This document shows, piece after piece, positions 7,034 to 16,550 of a DNA stretch of 17,455 bases. The translations under genes and the position numbers were made by a program. Positions within the stretch are counted from its first letter, which is position 1; every line of letters starts with the position of its first letter. The notes beneath the pieces are model-generated. The model made no database searches, was not told the DNA's origin, and saw only the letters and a program-made list of their open reading frames with translations. Origin of the DNA: CAYLRF01 sp964385995 (lineage in GTDB: Bacteria; Bacillota; Clostridia; Lachnospirales; Lachnospiraceae); contig CAYLRF010000034.1 of the NCBI GenBank assembly GCA_964385995.1, forward strand, positions 1-17,455, in the 5' to 3' direction.

Positions 7034-7768
7034 ATGATTCTAAACTTCGCGATATGCGTCCTCGCGGGTTATGTATCCGGCAGCGTTCTCTACGGATATA
7101 TTCTCCCGAAAGCGATAAAGGGCGTCGATGTGAGGAGCAAAGCGGGCGACGCCAATCCCGGCACGGCCAACGCCTTTTTATATGCCGGCGGCGGAGTCGG
7201 GACGGCGGTGCTCATCGCGGATCTCGCGAAAGGATTTTTGCCTGTATATCTGGCTCAGCGCTTCGTGCCCGTAAATCATATCTGTTTCGCGCTCGTCATC
7301 GCGGCTCCCGTTATCGGGCACGCGTTTCCTCTTTTCGGAAAGGGCGGCAAATGCGTGGCCGTATCCTTCGGAGTGCTGGCGGGACTTTTCCCGATTCTTC
7401 GCCCCTTTGCCATACTTGCGATCACCTATATCTTCTTCTCGGCCGTAATCGTCATCAGGCCGCACCGTCTGCGCAGTATCGTCACATACGCGATTTTAAG
7501 CATAGCGACCTTCGCGCTGTGCCGGACGGCGTCCGTGAGACTGGGGTGTCTTTTGGTATCGGCCGTCGTCATCGTAAGGCACGTCACGGCGCAAAACGCG
7601 GGCGAGGCGGGAGAACGTGGAGTCTTCCTTTTCGGGAAAATAGGAATTTGGCAGGAAGCGAAAGCCGGCGCTGTCGAAGAAACGGTCGTGTCCGCGAGCA
7701 GCGCCGATGAAATCACTGAAGAAGCGGCCGGTAAAAGCAGGATTAAAAAAGCGAATCAGAGCAGATAA
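7034..7768 (+). CDS. plsY: Divergent PlsY-type acyl-phosphate:glycerol-3-phosphate acyltransferase
   Basis: Integral membrane acyltransferase family that makes lysophosphatidic acid from acyl-phosphate and glycerol 3-phosphate, the first step of phospholipid synthesis. The 244-residue protein has about five hydrophobic segments. The three PlsY motif regions are present in altered form: SGSVLYG (15-21) with GDANPGTANAF (38-48) where typical PlsY has GSGNIGATN, DLAKGFLPV (63-71), and GHAFPLFGKGGKCVAV (95-110). A charged tail of about 50 residues is longer than usual. GGAGG lies 6 nt before ATG 7034 inside the upstream gene, and this start is preferred over an in-frame ATG at 6983 that lacks a site. 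Adjacency to a glycolipid glycosyltransferase supports a membrane-lipid role. The altered motif makes it a likely subfamily whose substrate may differ. Confidence 0.8.
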   Translation: MILNFAICVLAGYVSGSVLYGYILPKAIKGVDVRSKAGDANPGTANAFLYAGGGVGTAVLIADLAKGFLPVYLAQRFVPVNHICFALVIAAPVIGHAFPLFGKGGKCVAVSFGVLAGLFPILRPFAILAITYIFFSAVIVIRPHRLRSIVTYAILSIATFALCRTASVRLGCLLVSAVVIVRHVTAQNAGEAGERGVFLFGKIGIWQEAKAGAVEETVVSASSADEITEEAAGKSRIKKANQSR

Positions 7769-7786
7769 TTAAGGAGGATTTCATAA

Positions 7787-8158
7787 ATGACGATAATTTC
7801 CACAGAAAAAGCGCCGAAGGCGGTCGGGCCTTACTCACAGGCCATTGTAAATGAAGGGATCCTGTACAGCGCGGGACAGATAGCTCTCTCACCCGAAAGC
7901 GGAATTATAACGGAATCAACCGTCGAGGGACAGACAAGGCAGGTCTGTGAAAATCTCGGCGCGGTACTCGCCGCCGCGGGCTCATCGTTTGAAAAGGTCA
8001 TAAAGACTACATGCTTTCTCGCGGATATGGGGGATTTCGAGGCTTTTAATAAAGTTTACGCCGAATATTTCACCGGGAAACCCGCAAGAAGCTGCGTGGC
8101 GGTAAAGGCTCTTCCCAAGGGAGCCCTATGTGAAATAGAAGTGATCGCCGCCGTCTGA
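7787..8158 (+). CDS. ridA: RidA/YjgF/UK114 family enamine/imine deaminase
   Basis: Small cytoplasmic trimeric enzyme that hydrolyses reactive enamine/imine intermediates released by PLP enzymes such as threonine dehydratase, releasing ammonia and protecting other PLP enzymes. The 123-residue length is standard. Visible signature elements are GPYSQAI (14-20), SAGQIALSP, the KTTCFLADM segment, PARSCVAV with the substrate-carboxylate Arg101, and CEIEVIA with the conserved Glu116. AGGAGG lies about 10 nt before the ATG. It follows plsY by 18 nt and is the last gene of the pyrC run. It converges on purF with only 20 nt between the stops, where no clear intrinsic terminator is seen. Confidence 0.95.
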   Translation: MTIISTEKAPKAVGPYSQAIVNEGILYSAGQIALSPESGIITESTVEGQTRQVCENLGAVLAAAGSSFEKVIKTTCFLADMGDFEAFNKVYAEYFTGKPARSCVAVKALPKGALCEIEVIAAV

Positions 8159-8178
8159 AGGCGAAATCGGCGTAAGCG

Positions 8179-9654
<1,476 letters not shown>

Positions 9655-9675
9655 CTCGTACGCTTCCCTGCTCAC

Positions 9676-10024
9676 CCCACGATCTGACTGCCCGACGCCA
9701 TCCGCGCTTCGCCGCTCGACACCTTCGGTTTATCATCACGCATCGTGTCGCGTGTTTCGCGGCTTCGGCTCACCGGACAGGCCCACGATCTGACTGCCCG
9801 CCGCCGCCACCCACGCCGCGCCGCGCGACACCTTCGGTTTATCATTGCGCTCTGTGTCGCGTGTTTCGAGACTTCGGCTCATCGGACAGTCCCACGCTCT
9901 GACTGCCCGCCGCCGCCACCCACGCCGCGCCGCGCGACACCTTCGGTTTATCATTGCGCTCTGTGTCGCGTGTTTCGCGGCTTCCGGTTCATCGGACAGG
10001 CCCACGATCTGACTGCCCGACGCC
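9676..10024 (-). repeat. Tandem array of about 110-bp double-hairpin repeats between glnN and purF
   Basis: Three units at 9676-9781 (106 bp), 9782-9890 (109) and 9891-10000 (110), plus a 24-bp partial copy at 10001-10024 that abuts the glnN stop. The first and last 24 bp of the array are identical (9676-9699 and 10001-10024). Units 2 and 3 are nearly identical, while unit 1, next to purF, has diverged. Each unit has an inverted repeat CGCGACAC...GTGTCGCG (one mismatch in unit 1) with a 22-nt spacer, and a second weaker dyad CGGACAG...CTGCCCG across the unit border. Unit lengths that differ by 1 to 4 nt break every frame, so it is not a coding repeat. It fills the whole glnN-purF gap, and no promoter was recognised in it. 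Confidence 0.85.
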
Positions 10025-10025
10025 G

Positions 10026-12125
10026 TCAGATGGAATACAGCAGATCTTCATAGCTGGGGTACGGAAGGATGTCATCAGGCATCAGCTCCTCGGCGGCGTC
10101 GCACAGCGAGCGGATTTCCTCCATGGCGGGAAGGATGGTGTCGTGATAGAAGAAGGATGCCTCCTTCATATCTTCGATATCCTCGGCCGCCTTGATGTCG
10201 TCGCCGAATTTCTCCGTAAGAGCCGCGATTTCATCATAATATCCCGACAGCCGGGTAAGAAGCTTCTTTTCCGCCTCGCACTTAAGTCCCGCCGCGGACT
10301 CCTTGTCACCGATCGTGACGCAAAGTTCATCCTGATAGTCCAGAAGCGCCGGCATGAACTGACGGCATACCATTTCCCTTAATGTCCTTGCCTCGATGTG
10401 CATTGTCTTGCAATAATTCTCCAGCAATATCTCATATCTGGAGTAAATCTCGCCCTCGGTGAAGATGTGGTGAGAAGTAAAGAGTTTCACATTCTTCTCT
10501 GCTATGAAAGCGGGAAGCGCCTCGGGCGTCGACTTGAGATTATAAAGACCCCGCTTTTCGGCTTCCTTTATCCATTCGTCCGTGTATCCGTTGCCGTTGA
10601 AGATGACTTTCTTATGCTTTACTATGGCCCTTTTCACGAGTTCGTGCACGGCGGACTGCATTTTCTCTTCCGGCGTATCTTTAAGCTCTTCGTAGAACTG
10701 ACGGAGCGACTCGGCCACGGCGGTATTTAACACGATGTTCGGCCCGGAGACCGATACCGAGGAACCCAGCATACGGAACTCGAATTTATTGCCGGTGAAA
10801 GCGAAGGGCGACGTGCGGTTGCGGTCGGTATTGTCCCTGAAGAAATGCGGCAGCACCGTGGCGCCCGTCTCCATCTGAACTTTCTGCTGCTTACCGAAAA
10901 ACGTGTCATTTTCGATGGAATCAAGTACCTGCATGAGCTCGTCGCCCAAAAATACGGATACCACGGCCGGAGGAGCCTCGTTCGCGCCCAGCCTGTGATC
11001 GTTTCCGGCGCTGGCCACCGAAAGTCTCATAAGATCCGCGTACTCATCCACCGCCTTAATGACCGCCATCAAAAATATCAAAAACTGCGAATTCTCCGCG
11101 GGTGTGCGCCCGGGTTCCAAAAGATTCACGCCGGTATTTGTCACCATCGACCAGTTGTTATGCTTGCCGGAGCCGTTTATGCCGTCGAACGGTTTCTCGT
11201 GCAGGAGGCATACAAGGCCGTGCGCGTCGGCCACTTTTTTCATGATTTCCATCGTGAGCTGGTTATGATCGGCGGCCACATTCGCGGTATCGAATATCGG
11301 CGCGAGTTCGTGCTGCGCGGGCGCGACTTCATTGTGCTTCGTCTTCGCGGGTATGCCAAGCTTCCAAAGCTGGATGTCAAGATCATGCATATATGCCGCC
11401 ACGCGTGGTTTTAACGTGCCGAAATAATGATCTTCCATCTCCTGACCCTTAGGCGGCTTCGCTCCCAGAAGCGTCCTTCCGGTAAATACCAGATCCTTTC
11501 TCTGTTTGTAGAGTTCTTTTTCCACGAGGAAATATTCCTGCTCGGGGCCGACGGTGGTATAAACGCTCGTTACGTCCTTATTTCCCAGAAGATTTAAAAT
11601 ACGGGTCGCTTCACGGCTTAATGTCTCCATGGAGCGCAAAAGAGGCGTCTTCTTATCGAGAGCCTCTCCGCTGTAAGAGCAAAAAGCGGTGGGTATGCAC
11701 AGCGTCTTATCCTTTATGAACGCCGGCGACGTGGGATCCCACGCGGTATAACCTCTGGCCTCGAATGTGGCGCGCAGGCCGCCCGAGGGAAAGCTTGACG
11801 CGTCAGGCTCGCCCTTTACGAGCTCTTTGCCGGAAAAATCCATGATAATCTGACCGTCGCCGATGGGTGTGATGAAACTGTCGTGTTTCTCCGCGGTAAA
11901 TCCCGTCATCGGCTGGAACCAATGCGTGAAATGCGTGGCGCCGTTCTCTACCGCCCACTCTTTCATGGCAACGGCCACGGAGTTTGCCACGTCAAGTTCC
12001 AGGTGAGTGTTGTTCTCGATGGTTTTTTTAAGCGCCTTGTAGATGTCCTTTGGAAGCTTCGCCCTCATGACCTTGTCATTAAAGACAAGAGAGCCGTACA
12101 GTTCCGGAATGTTGGATGCAGCCAT
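10026..12125 (-). CDS. glnN: Glutamine synthetase type III
   Basis: ATP-dependent ligation of ammonia to glutamate, the main entry of ammonium into cell nitrogen. At 699 residues it is the size of the GSIII dodecamer-type family (about 700) and well above GSI (about 450). Family landmarks are the N-terminal GSLVFNDKVM, HWFQPMTG, a GPEQEYFLV segment, EVAPAQHELAPIF (about 266-278), HEKPFDGINGSGKHNNWSM, and the C-terminal FNGNGYTDEWIKEAEKRG. The ATG at 12125 is preceded by AAAGGAG at about 7 nt spacing. A promoter and a terminator-like hairpin upstream suggest control by premature termination. The product, glutamine, is the substrate of PurF encoded next on the same strand. Confidence 0.97.
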   Translation of the reverse strand: MAASNIPELYGSLVFNDKVMRAKLPKDIYKALKKTIENNTHLELDVANSVAVAMKEWAVENGATHFTHWFQPMTGFTAEKHDSFITPIGDGQIIMDFSGKELVKGEPDASSFPSGGLRATFEARGYTAWDPTSPAFIKDKTLCIPTAFCSYSGEALDKKTPLLRSMETLSREATRILNLLGNKDVTSVYTTVGPEQEYFLVEKELYKQRKDLVFTGRTLLGAKPPKGQEMEDHYFGTLKPRVAAYMHDLDIQLWKLGIPAKTKHNEVAPAQHELAPIFDTANVAADHNQLTMEIMKKVADAHGLVCLLHEKPFDGINGSGKHNNWSMVTNTGVNLLEPGRTPAENSQFLIFLMAVIKAVDEYADLMRLSVASAGNDHRLGANEAPPAVVSVFLGDELMQVLDSIENDTFFGKQQKVQMETGATVLPHFFRDNTDRNRTSPFAFTGNKFEFRMLGSSVSVSGPNIVLNTAVAESLRQFYEELKDTPEEKMQSAVHELVKRAIVKHKKVIFNGNGYTDEWIKEAEKRGLYNLKSTPEALPAFIAEKNVKLFTSHHIFTEGEIYSRYEILLENYCKTMHIEARTLREMVCRQFMPALLDYQDELCVTIGDKESAAGLKCEAEKKLLTRLSGYYDEIAALTEKFGDDIKAAEDIEDMKEASFFYHDTILPAMEEIRSLCDAAEELMPDDILPYPSYEDLLYSI

Positions 12126-12322
12126 AGTTTTTCTCCTTTCGTCTCACGCTTTCTCACGCGAAAATCTCCGACTTGCCAAAACCTCCCGACTTAAAAAATC
12201 CCTGACTTACGAGAAAACCTGTTCTTAGGAAATCCCTCTGCCACGGGCGGCATACCGAAGCGACCGACGACTTTAAAACGCCGAAATCACGCTCCTTCAA
12301 GTCACCTCAGCCCTTTAAATAA

Positions 12323-12361
12323 CAAAAAGACGCCTTGAATTTAAATATCCAAAGCGCCTTT
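12323..12361 (-). terminator. Intrinsic terminator/attenuator hairpin ahead of glnN
   Basis: On the minus strand AAAGGCGCU (12361-12353) pairs with GGCGUCUUU (12334-12326) including two G-U pairs, extended inward by UUG/CAA and more A-U pairs, then a run of five T (12328-12324). It could simply end the beta-glucosidase transcript, which stops 90 nt upstream. It also lies just after the start point predicted for the glnN promoter. The competing hairpin CAAAG-gcg-CUUUG overlaps its 5' arm, as in an antiterminator. Confidence 0.65.
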
Positions 12362-12376
12362 GCTTTACAACCCGAA

Positions 12377-12404
12377 AGTTTACACGTAATTTTTTGATTG
12401 TCAA
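12377..12404 (-). promoter_or_regulatory. Predicted sigma-A promoter for glnN
   Basis: Minus strand TTGACA (12404-12399), a 16-nt AT-rich spacer and TAAACT (12382-12377). The -35 is perfect and the -10 matches four of six. Transcription would begin near 12370, giving a glnN leader of about 245 nt. The rest of the 12126-12449 gap holds no gene that I can support, only the terminator hairpin and the glnN ribosome site. Confidence 0.55.
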
Positions 12405-12449
12405 GCAAAATTTTTCGGGAGCGAAATTCATACGCCTCGACGGCGCGGG

Positions 12450-13862
12450 TCATAGGTTTTCGCCGTTGGATGCGATTACGGATTTGTACCATTCGAACGA
12501 ATCTTTCAAAAGGCGCTCTCCGGTTTCGTAATCAACCCATACGAGCCCCATGCGGTCGGCGTAGCCGCTTGTCCACTCGAAATTGTCCAAAAGTGACCAC
12601 ACGAAATAACCGCGTATGTCGTACCCCTCCTCAGCGAGGCGTTTGAGCGAGAGAAGATACCGGTGAATATAATCGATTCTGCCGGGGTCGTGAACCTTGC
12701 CGTCGAGTGATACGCAATCGGCCATCGCGGCCCCGTTTTCCGAGATATAAAACGGGAGGCGATACCTCTCTGTCAAAAACTTCGGCGCCCAGTATAAAAC
12801 ATCCGGAGTCACGTACCAGCTGTTGGCGTGCATGGCCGTGCGGGCGACATTTTTTTTGCGCGGCAGAACCGTGAAACCGCCTTTTGCGTCGCTTACCCCG
12901 TAATAGCCGTTGTACAGGTTCTGGCAGTAGAAATCAAGCGGGGCGGATATTATGTTTTTAAGATCGTTTTCAAAGTTCCCCGGCAGATATTTTGCCGCCT
13001 TTTCGAGATAAGTCGGGGAGTATTCGCCCAAAATTGCCGCGTCGCTCCAGAACCCGACGGATTTCGTGAAATCTTCGATACCGTAGCCGAAATATTTTTT
13101 CCGGGCCGCCTCGACGTTTTCGGGGCTTAAGTCGGCCGGCATATAAGCCCTGCCGCACGGAGCGATGCCTACTTCTGCCTCCGGTGAATATTCGCGTATC
13201 GCCTTTACGGCCAGGCCGTGCGCCAGAAGAACGTTGTGCGCGCCCCGAACCAATTCTCCCTCGGAAAGACGTTTGCCCGGCGCATGTGACCCGACGCGGT
13301 ACCCGCAGTGGAAAAACACCTGCGGTTCGTTAAACGTTATATAATGCTTTACCCTGTTCCCGAAAAGCTTCGCGACCGCGGCCGCGTAGGCTTCGAACCA
13401 GAGAGGGCTGTCGGGGTTCGTCCACGCGCCCTTTTCTTCGAGCGCCTGCGGATAGTCCCAGTGAAAAAGGGTAACGTAGGGCTCGATTCCGCGCTCTGTG
13501 AGACCGTCGACCAGATCTCCGTAAAACTTCGCGCCTTTCGGGTTTATTTCTCCCGTTCCGTCGGGGATAAGTCTCGGCCAGCTTATCGAAAACCGGTATG
13601 CCCCGGCGCCCAGTTTAGACATAAGCTCCACGTCTTCGCGCCAGCGGTCGTAATGATCGCACGCGACATCGGCCGTGTCGCCGCTTACCGCGCTTACGGG
13701 TGAGCCCCCGCCCACGTCCAATCCGCCGTTATCCTCCTCCGCTAAGAAGCTGTGCGTGAAAATGTCCCAGTTGCTTGGCCCTTTGCCGTCGCGAAACGCG
13801 GCGCCCTCGATTTGAAACGCCGCCGTGGCCGTGCCCCATACGAAATCTTTGCGAAATCCCAT
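12450..13862 (-). CDS. Glycoside hydrolase family 1 beta-glucosidase
   Basis: Retaining beta-glycosidase of the cytoplasm, 470 residues, the usual size for family 1. Landmarks are the N-terminal FVWGTATAAFQIEGA, the segment YRFSISWPRLIP, the acid/base Glu179 in ITFNEP, the nucleophile Glu375 in YISENGAA, and the C-terminal WSLLDNFEWTSGYADRMGL that shapes the glucose subsite. There is no signal peptide. The lack of a PTS transporter or phospho-sugar motif nearby favours an unphosphorylated beta-glucoside substrate, but 6-phospho-beta-glucosidase cannot be excluded because no diagnostic phosphate-binding residues were read with certainty. AAAGGAG lies about 7 nt before the ATG. It has its own promoter and stands upstream of glnN with a terminator-like hairpin between them. 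Confidence 0.94.
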   Translation of the reverse strand: MGFRKDFVWGTATAAFQIEGAAFRDGKGPSNWDIFTHSFLAEEDNGGLDVGGGSPVSAVSGDTADVACDHYDRWREDVELMSKLGAGAYRFSISWPRLIPDGTGEINPKGAKFYGDLVDGLTERGIEPYVTLFHWDYPQALEEKGAWTNPDSPLWFEAYAAAVAKLFGNRVKHYITFNEPQVFFHCGYRVGSHAPGKRLSEGELVRGAHNVLLAHGLAVKAIREYSPEAEVGIAPCGRAYMPADLSPENVEAARKKYFGYGIEDFTKSVGFWSDAAILGEYSPTYLEKAAKYLPGNFENDLKNIISAPLDFYCQNLYNGYYGVSDAKGGFTVLPRKKNVARTAMHANSWYVTPDVLYWAPKFLTERYRLPFYISENGAAMADCVSLDGKVHDPGRIDYIHRYLLSLKRLAEEGYDIRGYFVWSLLDNFEWTSGYADRMGLVWVDYETGERLLKDSFEWYKSVIASNGENL

Positions 13863-13908
13863 AAATACGCTCCTTTCACTTTTTCGACGCCCCGCGCTTT
13901 ACGGGCGT

Positions 13909-13937
13909 ATTCTACCGTACGCGCCGCGTCTTTGCAA
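13909..13937 (-). promoter_or_regulatory. Predicted promoter of the beta-glucosidase gene
   Basis: Minus strand TTGCAA (13937-13932), a 17-nt spacer and TAGAAT (13914-13909), about 45 nt before the start codon. Four of six and five of six matches to sigma-A boxes at ideal spacing. It is back to back with the uraA promoter, their -35 boxes being 26 nt apart, so one regulator could act on both. Confidence 0.5.
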
Positions 13938-13963
13938 TGTCGGCACGTCTTTGGCCCAAATAA

Positions 13964-13993
13964 TTGGACACGGGCGGCCTCTCATGTTAGAAT
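13964..13993 (+). promoter_or_regulatory. Predicted promoter of uraA
   Basis: TTGGAC (13964-13969), an 18-nt spacer and TAGAAT (13988-13993). Transcription would start near 14000, leaving a leader of about 170 nt before uraA. Confidence 0.5.
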
Positions 13994-13999
13994 AGGCGC

Positions 14000-14171
14000 G
14001 ATGGTGCGACGGACCGTCACATCACGCGGCGCTTTCTTAATCCGCGCCGAATTTGCCGTTTTTGTCCGGATTAGTCGTCGGAATCGGCAGGGAACCGTCG
14101 CATAAATAAGGAGTCGTTGTCGTAAGTCGCCGCGGTTATGCGCGGCGCGTGATTCATGAAGGAGGGTGCGT
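14000..14171 (+). promoter_or_regulatory. Structured leader of uraA, class not recognised
   Basis: Several inverted repeats lie between the predicted start point and uraA: a bulged dyad around GACGGACCGTC (14008-14018), TAATCCG (14038-14044) with CGGATTA (14067-14073), and a perfect 7-bp hairpin CGCCGCG (14128-14134) / CGCGGCG (14141-14147) a few nucleotides before the AAGGAGG ribosome site. No T-run follows any of them. The conserved words of purine, preQ1 or THF riboswitches were looked for and not found. It may be a translational control element or simply GC-rich leader. Confidence 0.4.
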
Positions 14172-15527
14172 ATGGACAAAAGAAAAGAAGACTGTATATA
14201 TGATGTTCGAGGGCTCGGCGTCGGAAAGACTTTGATCCTCGGCGTCCAGCATATGTTCGCGATGTTCGGCGCCACGGTGCTGGTGCCTATCCTGACGGGT
14301 CTTGACATTTCCACCACGCTGCTGTTTGCGGGGCTTGGCACCCTGCTCTTTCATCTTGTCACCAAGGGCAAAGTCCCCGCGTTTCTCGGATCGTCATTCG
14401 CTTTTCTCGGCGGATACGCAGCCATCGCTCCTCTCGTAGACGGAAAAAGCAATGTAAAGATGATCCCTTACGCCTGCGCCGGAGTCGCCTGCGCCGGTCT
14501 TGTCTATCTCATTCTCGCGGGTCTTATAAAGCTCTTCTCGGCTAAACGCGTCATGAAATTTTTCCCGCCCATCGTCACTGGTCCTATCATCATCGCCATA
14601 GGCCTTACGCTTTCAAAATCGGCGATTGATAACTGCGCGAGTAACTGGTGGGTCGCGTTAGTCGCTATTTTAGTCGTTATCGTATGCAACATATTCGGCA
14701 AAGGCATGATAAAAATCATCCCCATCCTCATCGGTGTGGTGGCATCGTATGTGGTGGGCATATTCGCGCATGAAGTGGATTTCACAGCCGTCAAAGAAGC
14801 GGCGTGGATAGGATTTCCCATCAGGAAAGAGATGACTGTCCTGGGGCTCTTCGACCACTTCGACGCCTCCAAACTCATCACAGCCATCATAACCATAACG
14901 CCCATAGCCCTCGCCACCATAGTGGAACACATCGGCGACATTTCCGCCATCTCATCGACCACCGGCATCAATTACATAAAGGATCCCGGCCTTCACAGGA
15001 CACTTTTGGGAGACGGCCTCGCCACCATCCTGGCGTCGCTCTTCGGCGCCCCCGCAAATACCACATACGGCGAAAATACCGGCGTCCTGAATCTTTCTAA
15101 GGTCTTTGACCCGCTCGTCATACGGATAGCGGCGGGATTTGCCATACTCCTCTCCTTCTGCCCGAAATTTTCCGCCATCATACAGGTAATGCCCGCGGCG
15201 ACGGTCGGCGGCATATCGCTGGTGCTTTACGGCATGATATCGGCGGTAGGAGTAAGAAACCTCGTCGAGACACAGACCGACTTCACGAAATCGCGCAACG
15301 TCATCATAGCGGCGCTCATACTGGTGCTTTCCATCGGCGTAAATTACAGCGCGGCAGGCGCCATCGCTTTCTCGATCGGAAGCGTAAACATAAGCTTTTC
15401 CGGAATCGCCATCGGCGCCCTGACGGGAATCATCCTAAACGCCGTGCTGCCGGGTAAGGATTACACCTTCGATGAGGACATCCCGAGCGATACGGGAGTG
15501 AACTTCGAGGTCGGCGCGAGGGAATGA
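14172..15527 (+). CDS. uraA: Uracil permease (NCS2 family)
   Basis: Proton-coupled uracil importer of the cytoplasmic membrane, 451 residues with about 14 hydrophobic spans, the standard NCS2 size. Family landmarks are GVQHMFAMFGATVLVP near the start, PAFLGSSFAFLGGY, and the substrate/proton residues Glu252 and His253 in VEHIGD and Glu301 in NTTYGENTGV. The TTYGEN wording is the uracil-specific form, whereas xanthine/urate carriers have a different sequence there. ATG 14172 is chosen because AAGGAGG ends 6 nt before it. A GTG two codons upstream lies inside that ribosome site. The pyrimidine salvage role goes with pyrC in theme, although the genes are 9 kb apart. The next gene follows after 61 nt and has its own good ribosome site. 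No terminator is visible between them. Confidence 0.93.
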   Translation: MDKRKEDCIYDVRGLGVGKTLILGVQHMFAMFGATVLVPILTGLDISTTLLFAGLGTLLFHLVTKGKVPAFLGSSFAFLGGYAAIAPLVDGKSNVKMIPYACAGVACAGLVYLILAGLIKLFSAKRVMKFFPPIVTGPIIIAIGLTLSKSAIDNCASNWWVALVAILVVIVCNIFGKGMIKIIPILIGVVASYVVGIFAHEVDFTAVKEAAWIGFPIRKEMTVLGLFDHFDASKLITAIITITPIALATIVEHIGDISAISSTTGINYIKDPGLHRTLLGDGLATILASLFGAPANTTYGENTGVLNLSKVFDPLVIRIAAGFAILLSFCPKFSAIIQVMPAATVGGISLVLYGMISAVGVRNLVETQTDFTKSRNVIIAALILVLSIGVNYSAAGAIAFSIGSVNISFSGIAIGALTGIILNAVLPGKDYTFDEDIPSDTGVNFEVGARE

Positions 15528-15588
15528 CGCTTTTTGTAAGGTAAGTTAAGCTGTCGGTAATTCTAAAGAGTAATGGGAGGATTCACAC

Positions 15589-16476
15589 ATGAACAAACTT
15601 GGAATTTTCATGAATTTCTGGGAAAAGAATTGGGCGGCGGATCATAAAAAATATATTAAAAAGGCCGCCGCGCTCGGATTTGACATACTTGAATTTCAGG
15701 CGCAGCCGCTGCTTTTGATGTCCGACGACGATATCCGGGATCTGAAAAAACTGGCGGATGACGTGGGAATAGAGCTTACATACAGTCTCGGCCTTGACAG
15801 GCGCTATGACGTGTCGTCGCTTGACGAGGATATTCGTAAAGGCGGCGTTAAATATCTGCAAGATATCATCCGCAAGATACATGTCGCGGACGGCACTCTT
15901 CTCTCCGGCGTAAGCTACGCGGGATGGGGCACCCCGGATGATTTCGCAGATTCCAAAAAACCTTACTGGGATCAGAGCATAAAGAGCATGAAGGAAATCA
16001 TAAAGACCGCCGAGGACTGCGGCGTCACCTACTGTGTGGAGGCGGTGAACCGTTTCGAGACCTGCCTTATAAATACAGCGAAGGAGGCTCTTTCCTACGT
16101 GGAGGAAGTAGACAGCAAAAACATAGGCGTCCTGCTGGATACGTATCACATGAATATCGAGGAAGACAGCATATCCGACGCCATCCGTCTCGTCGGCGCA
16201 AATCGCCTCTCAAGCTTTCACACCGGAGACAATAACCGCCGCGCTCCCGGCCGCGGGCACATAGACTGGGACGAGGTGTTTGGCGCGCTGTCGGAAATCG
16301 GTTACAAGGGCCGCATCGTTTCCGAGCCTTTCGTGATGAAGGGCGGCGAGGTCGGAAAAGACATACACGTATACCGCGACCTGATTGAAAATCCGAGCGA
16401 GGAAGCCATCGACGCCGAGGCGACATACCTCATTAACTTTGAAAAATCAATGCTCAGAAAATACAACATGGCATAA
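15589..16476 (+). CDS. Ketose 3-epimerase (D-psicose/D-tagatose 3-epimerase family)
   Basis: TIM-barrel sugar isomerase/epimerase of 295 residues, close in length and pattern to D-allulose (psicose) 3-epimerases of Clostridia. The metal-binding set is complete: Glu151 in VEAVNRFE, Asp184 in LLDTYHMN, His211 in SFHTGDN and Glu246 in SEPFV. Further family words are INTAKEA, NIEEDSI and APGRGHIDW. It would interconvert ketoses at C3 using Mn or Co. The true sugar is uncertain because SSF.HTG and the N-terminal FMNFWEKNW differ from characterised enzymes, and phosphorylated or polyol-derived ketoses are possible. GGGAGG lies 9 nt before the ATG. It follows uraA on the same strand, and no transport or kinase gene accompanies it. 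Confidence 0.88.
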   Translation: MNKLGIFMNFWEKNWAADHKKYIKKAAALGFDILEFQAQPLLLMSDDDIRDLKKLADDVGIELTYSLGLDRRYDVSSLDEDIRKGGVKYLQDIIRKIHVADGTLLSGVSYAGWGTPDDFADSKKPYWDQSIKSMKEIIKTAEDCGVTYCVEAVNRFETCLINTAKEALSYVEEVDSKNIGVLLDTYHMNIEEDSISDAIRLVGANRLSSFHTGDNNRRAPGRGHIDWDEVFGALSEIGYKGRIVSEPFVMKGGEVGKDIHVYRDLIENPSEEAIDAEATYLINFEKSMLRKYNMA

Positions 16477-16550
16477 AGGTAACGGCGGATTGCGTTCTTC
16501 ATGTGATGTGCCAAATCGGACTGTGTACACGGGCGTTCGCGGTTTAAATA

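Noticed and set aside
9736..10005. Open frames of about 90 residues on both strands of the glnN-purF spacer
   Set aside because: These come from GC-rich repeat DNA lacking stops. Unit lengths of 106, 109 and 110 nt change frame between copies and no ribosome site is seen.
9676..10024. Hammerhead-ribozyme-like words (GATGA followed by CGAAAC) in each 110-bp unit on the minus strand
   Set aside because: The CUGAUGA box reads CCGATGA or CCGGTGA, stem II is poor in unit 2, and the CGCGACAC/GTGTCGCG stem does not place a cleavage GUH at the required position.
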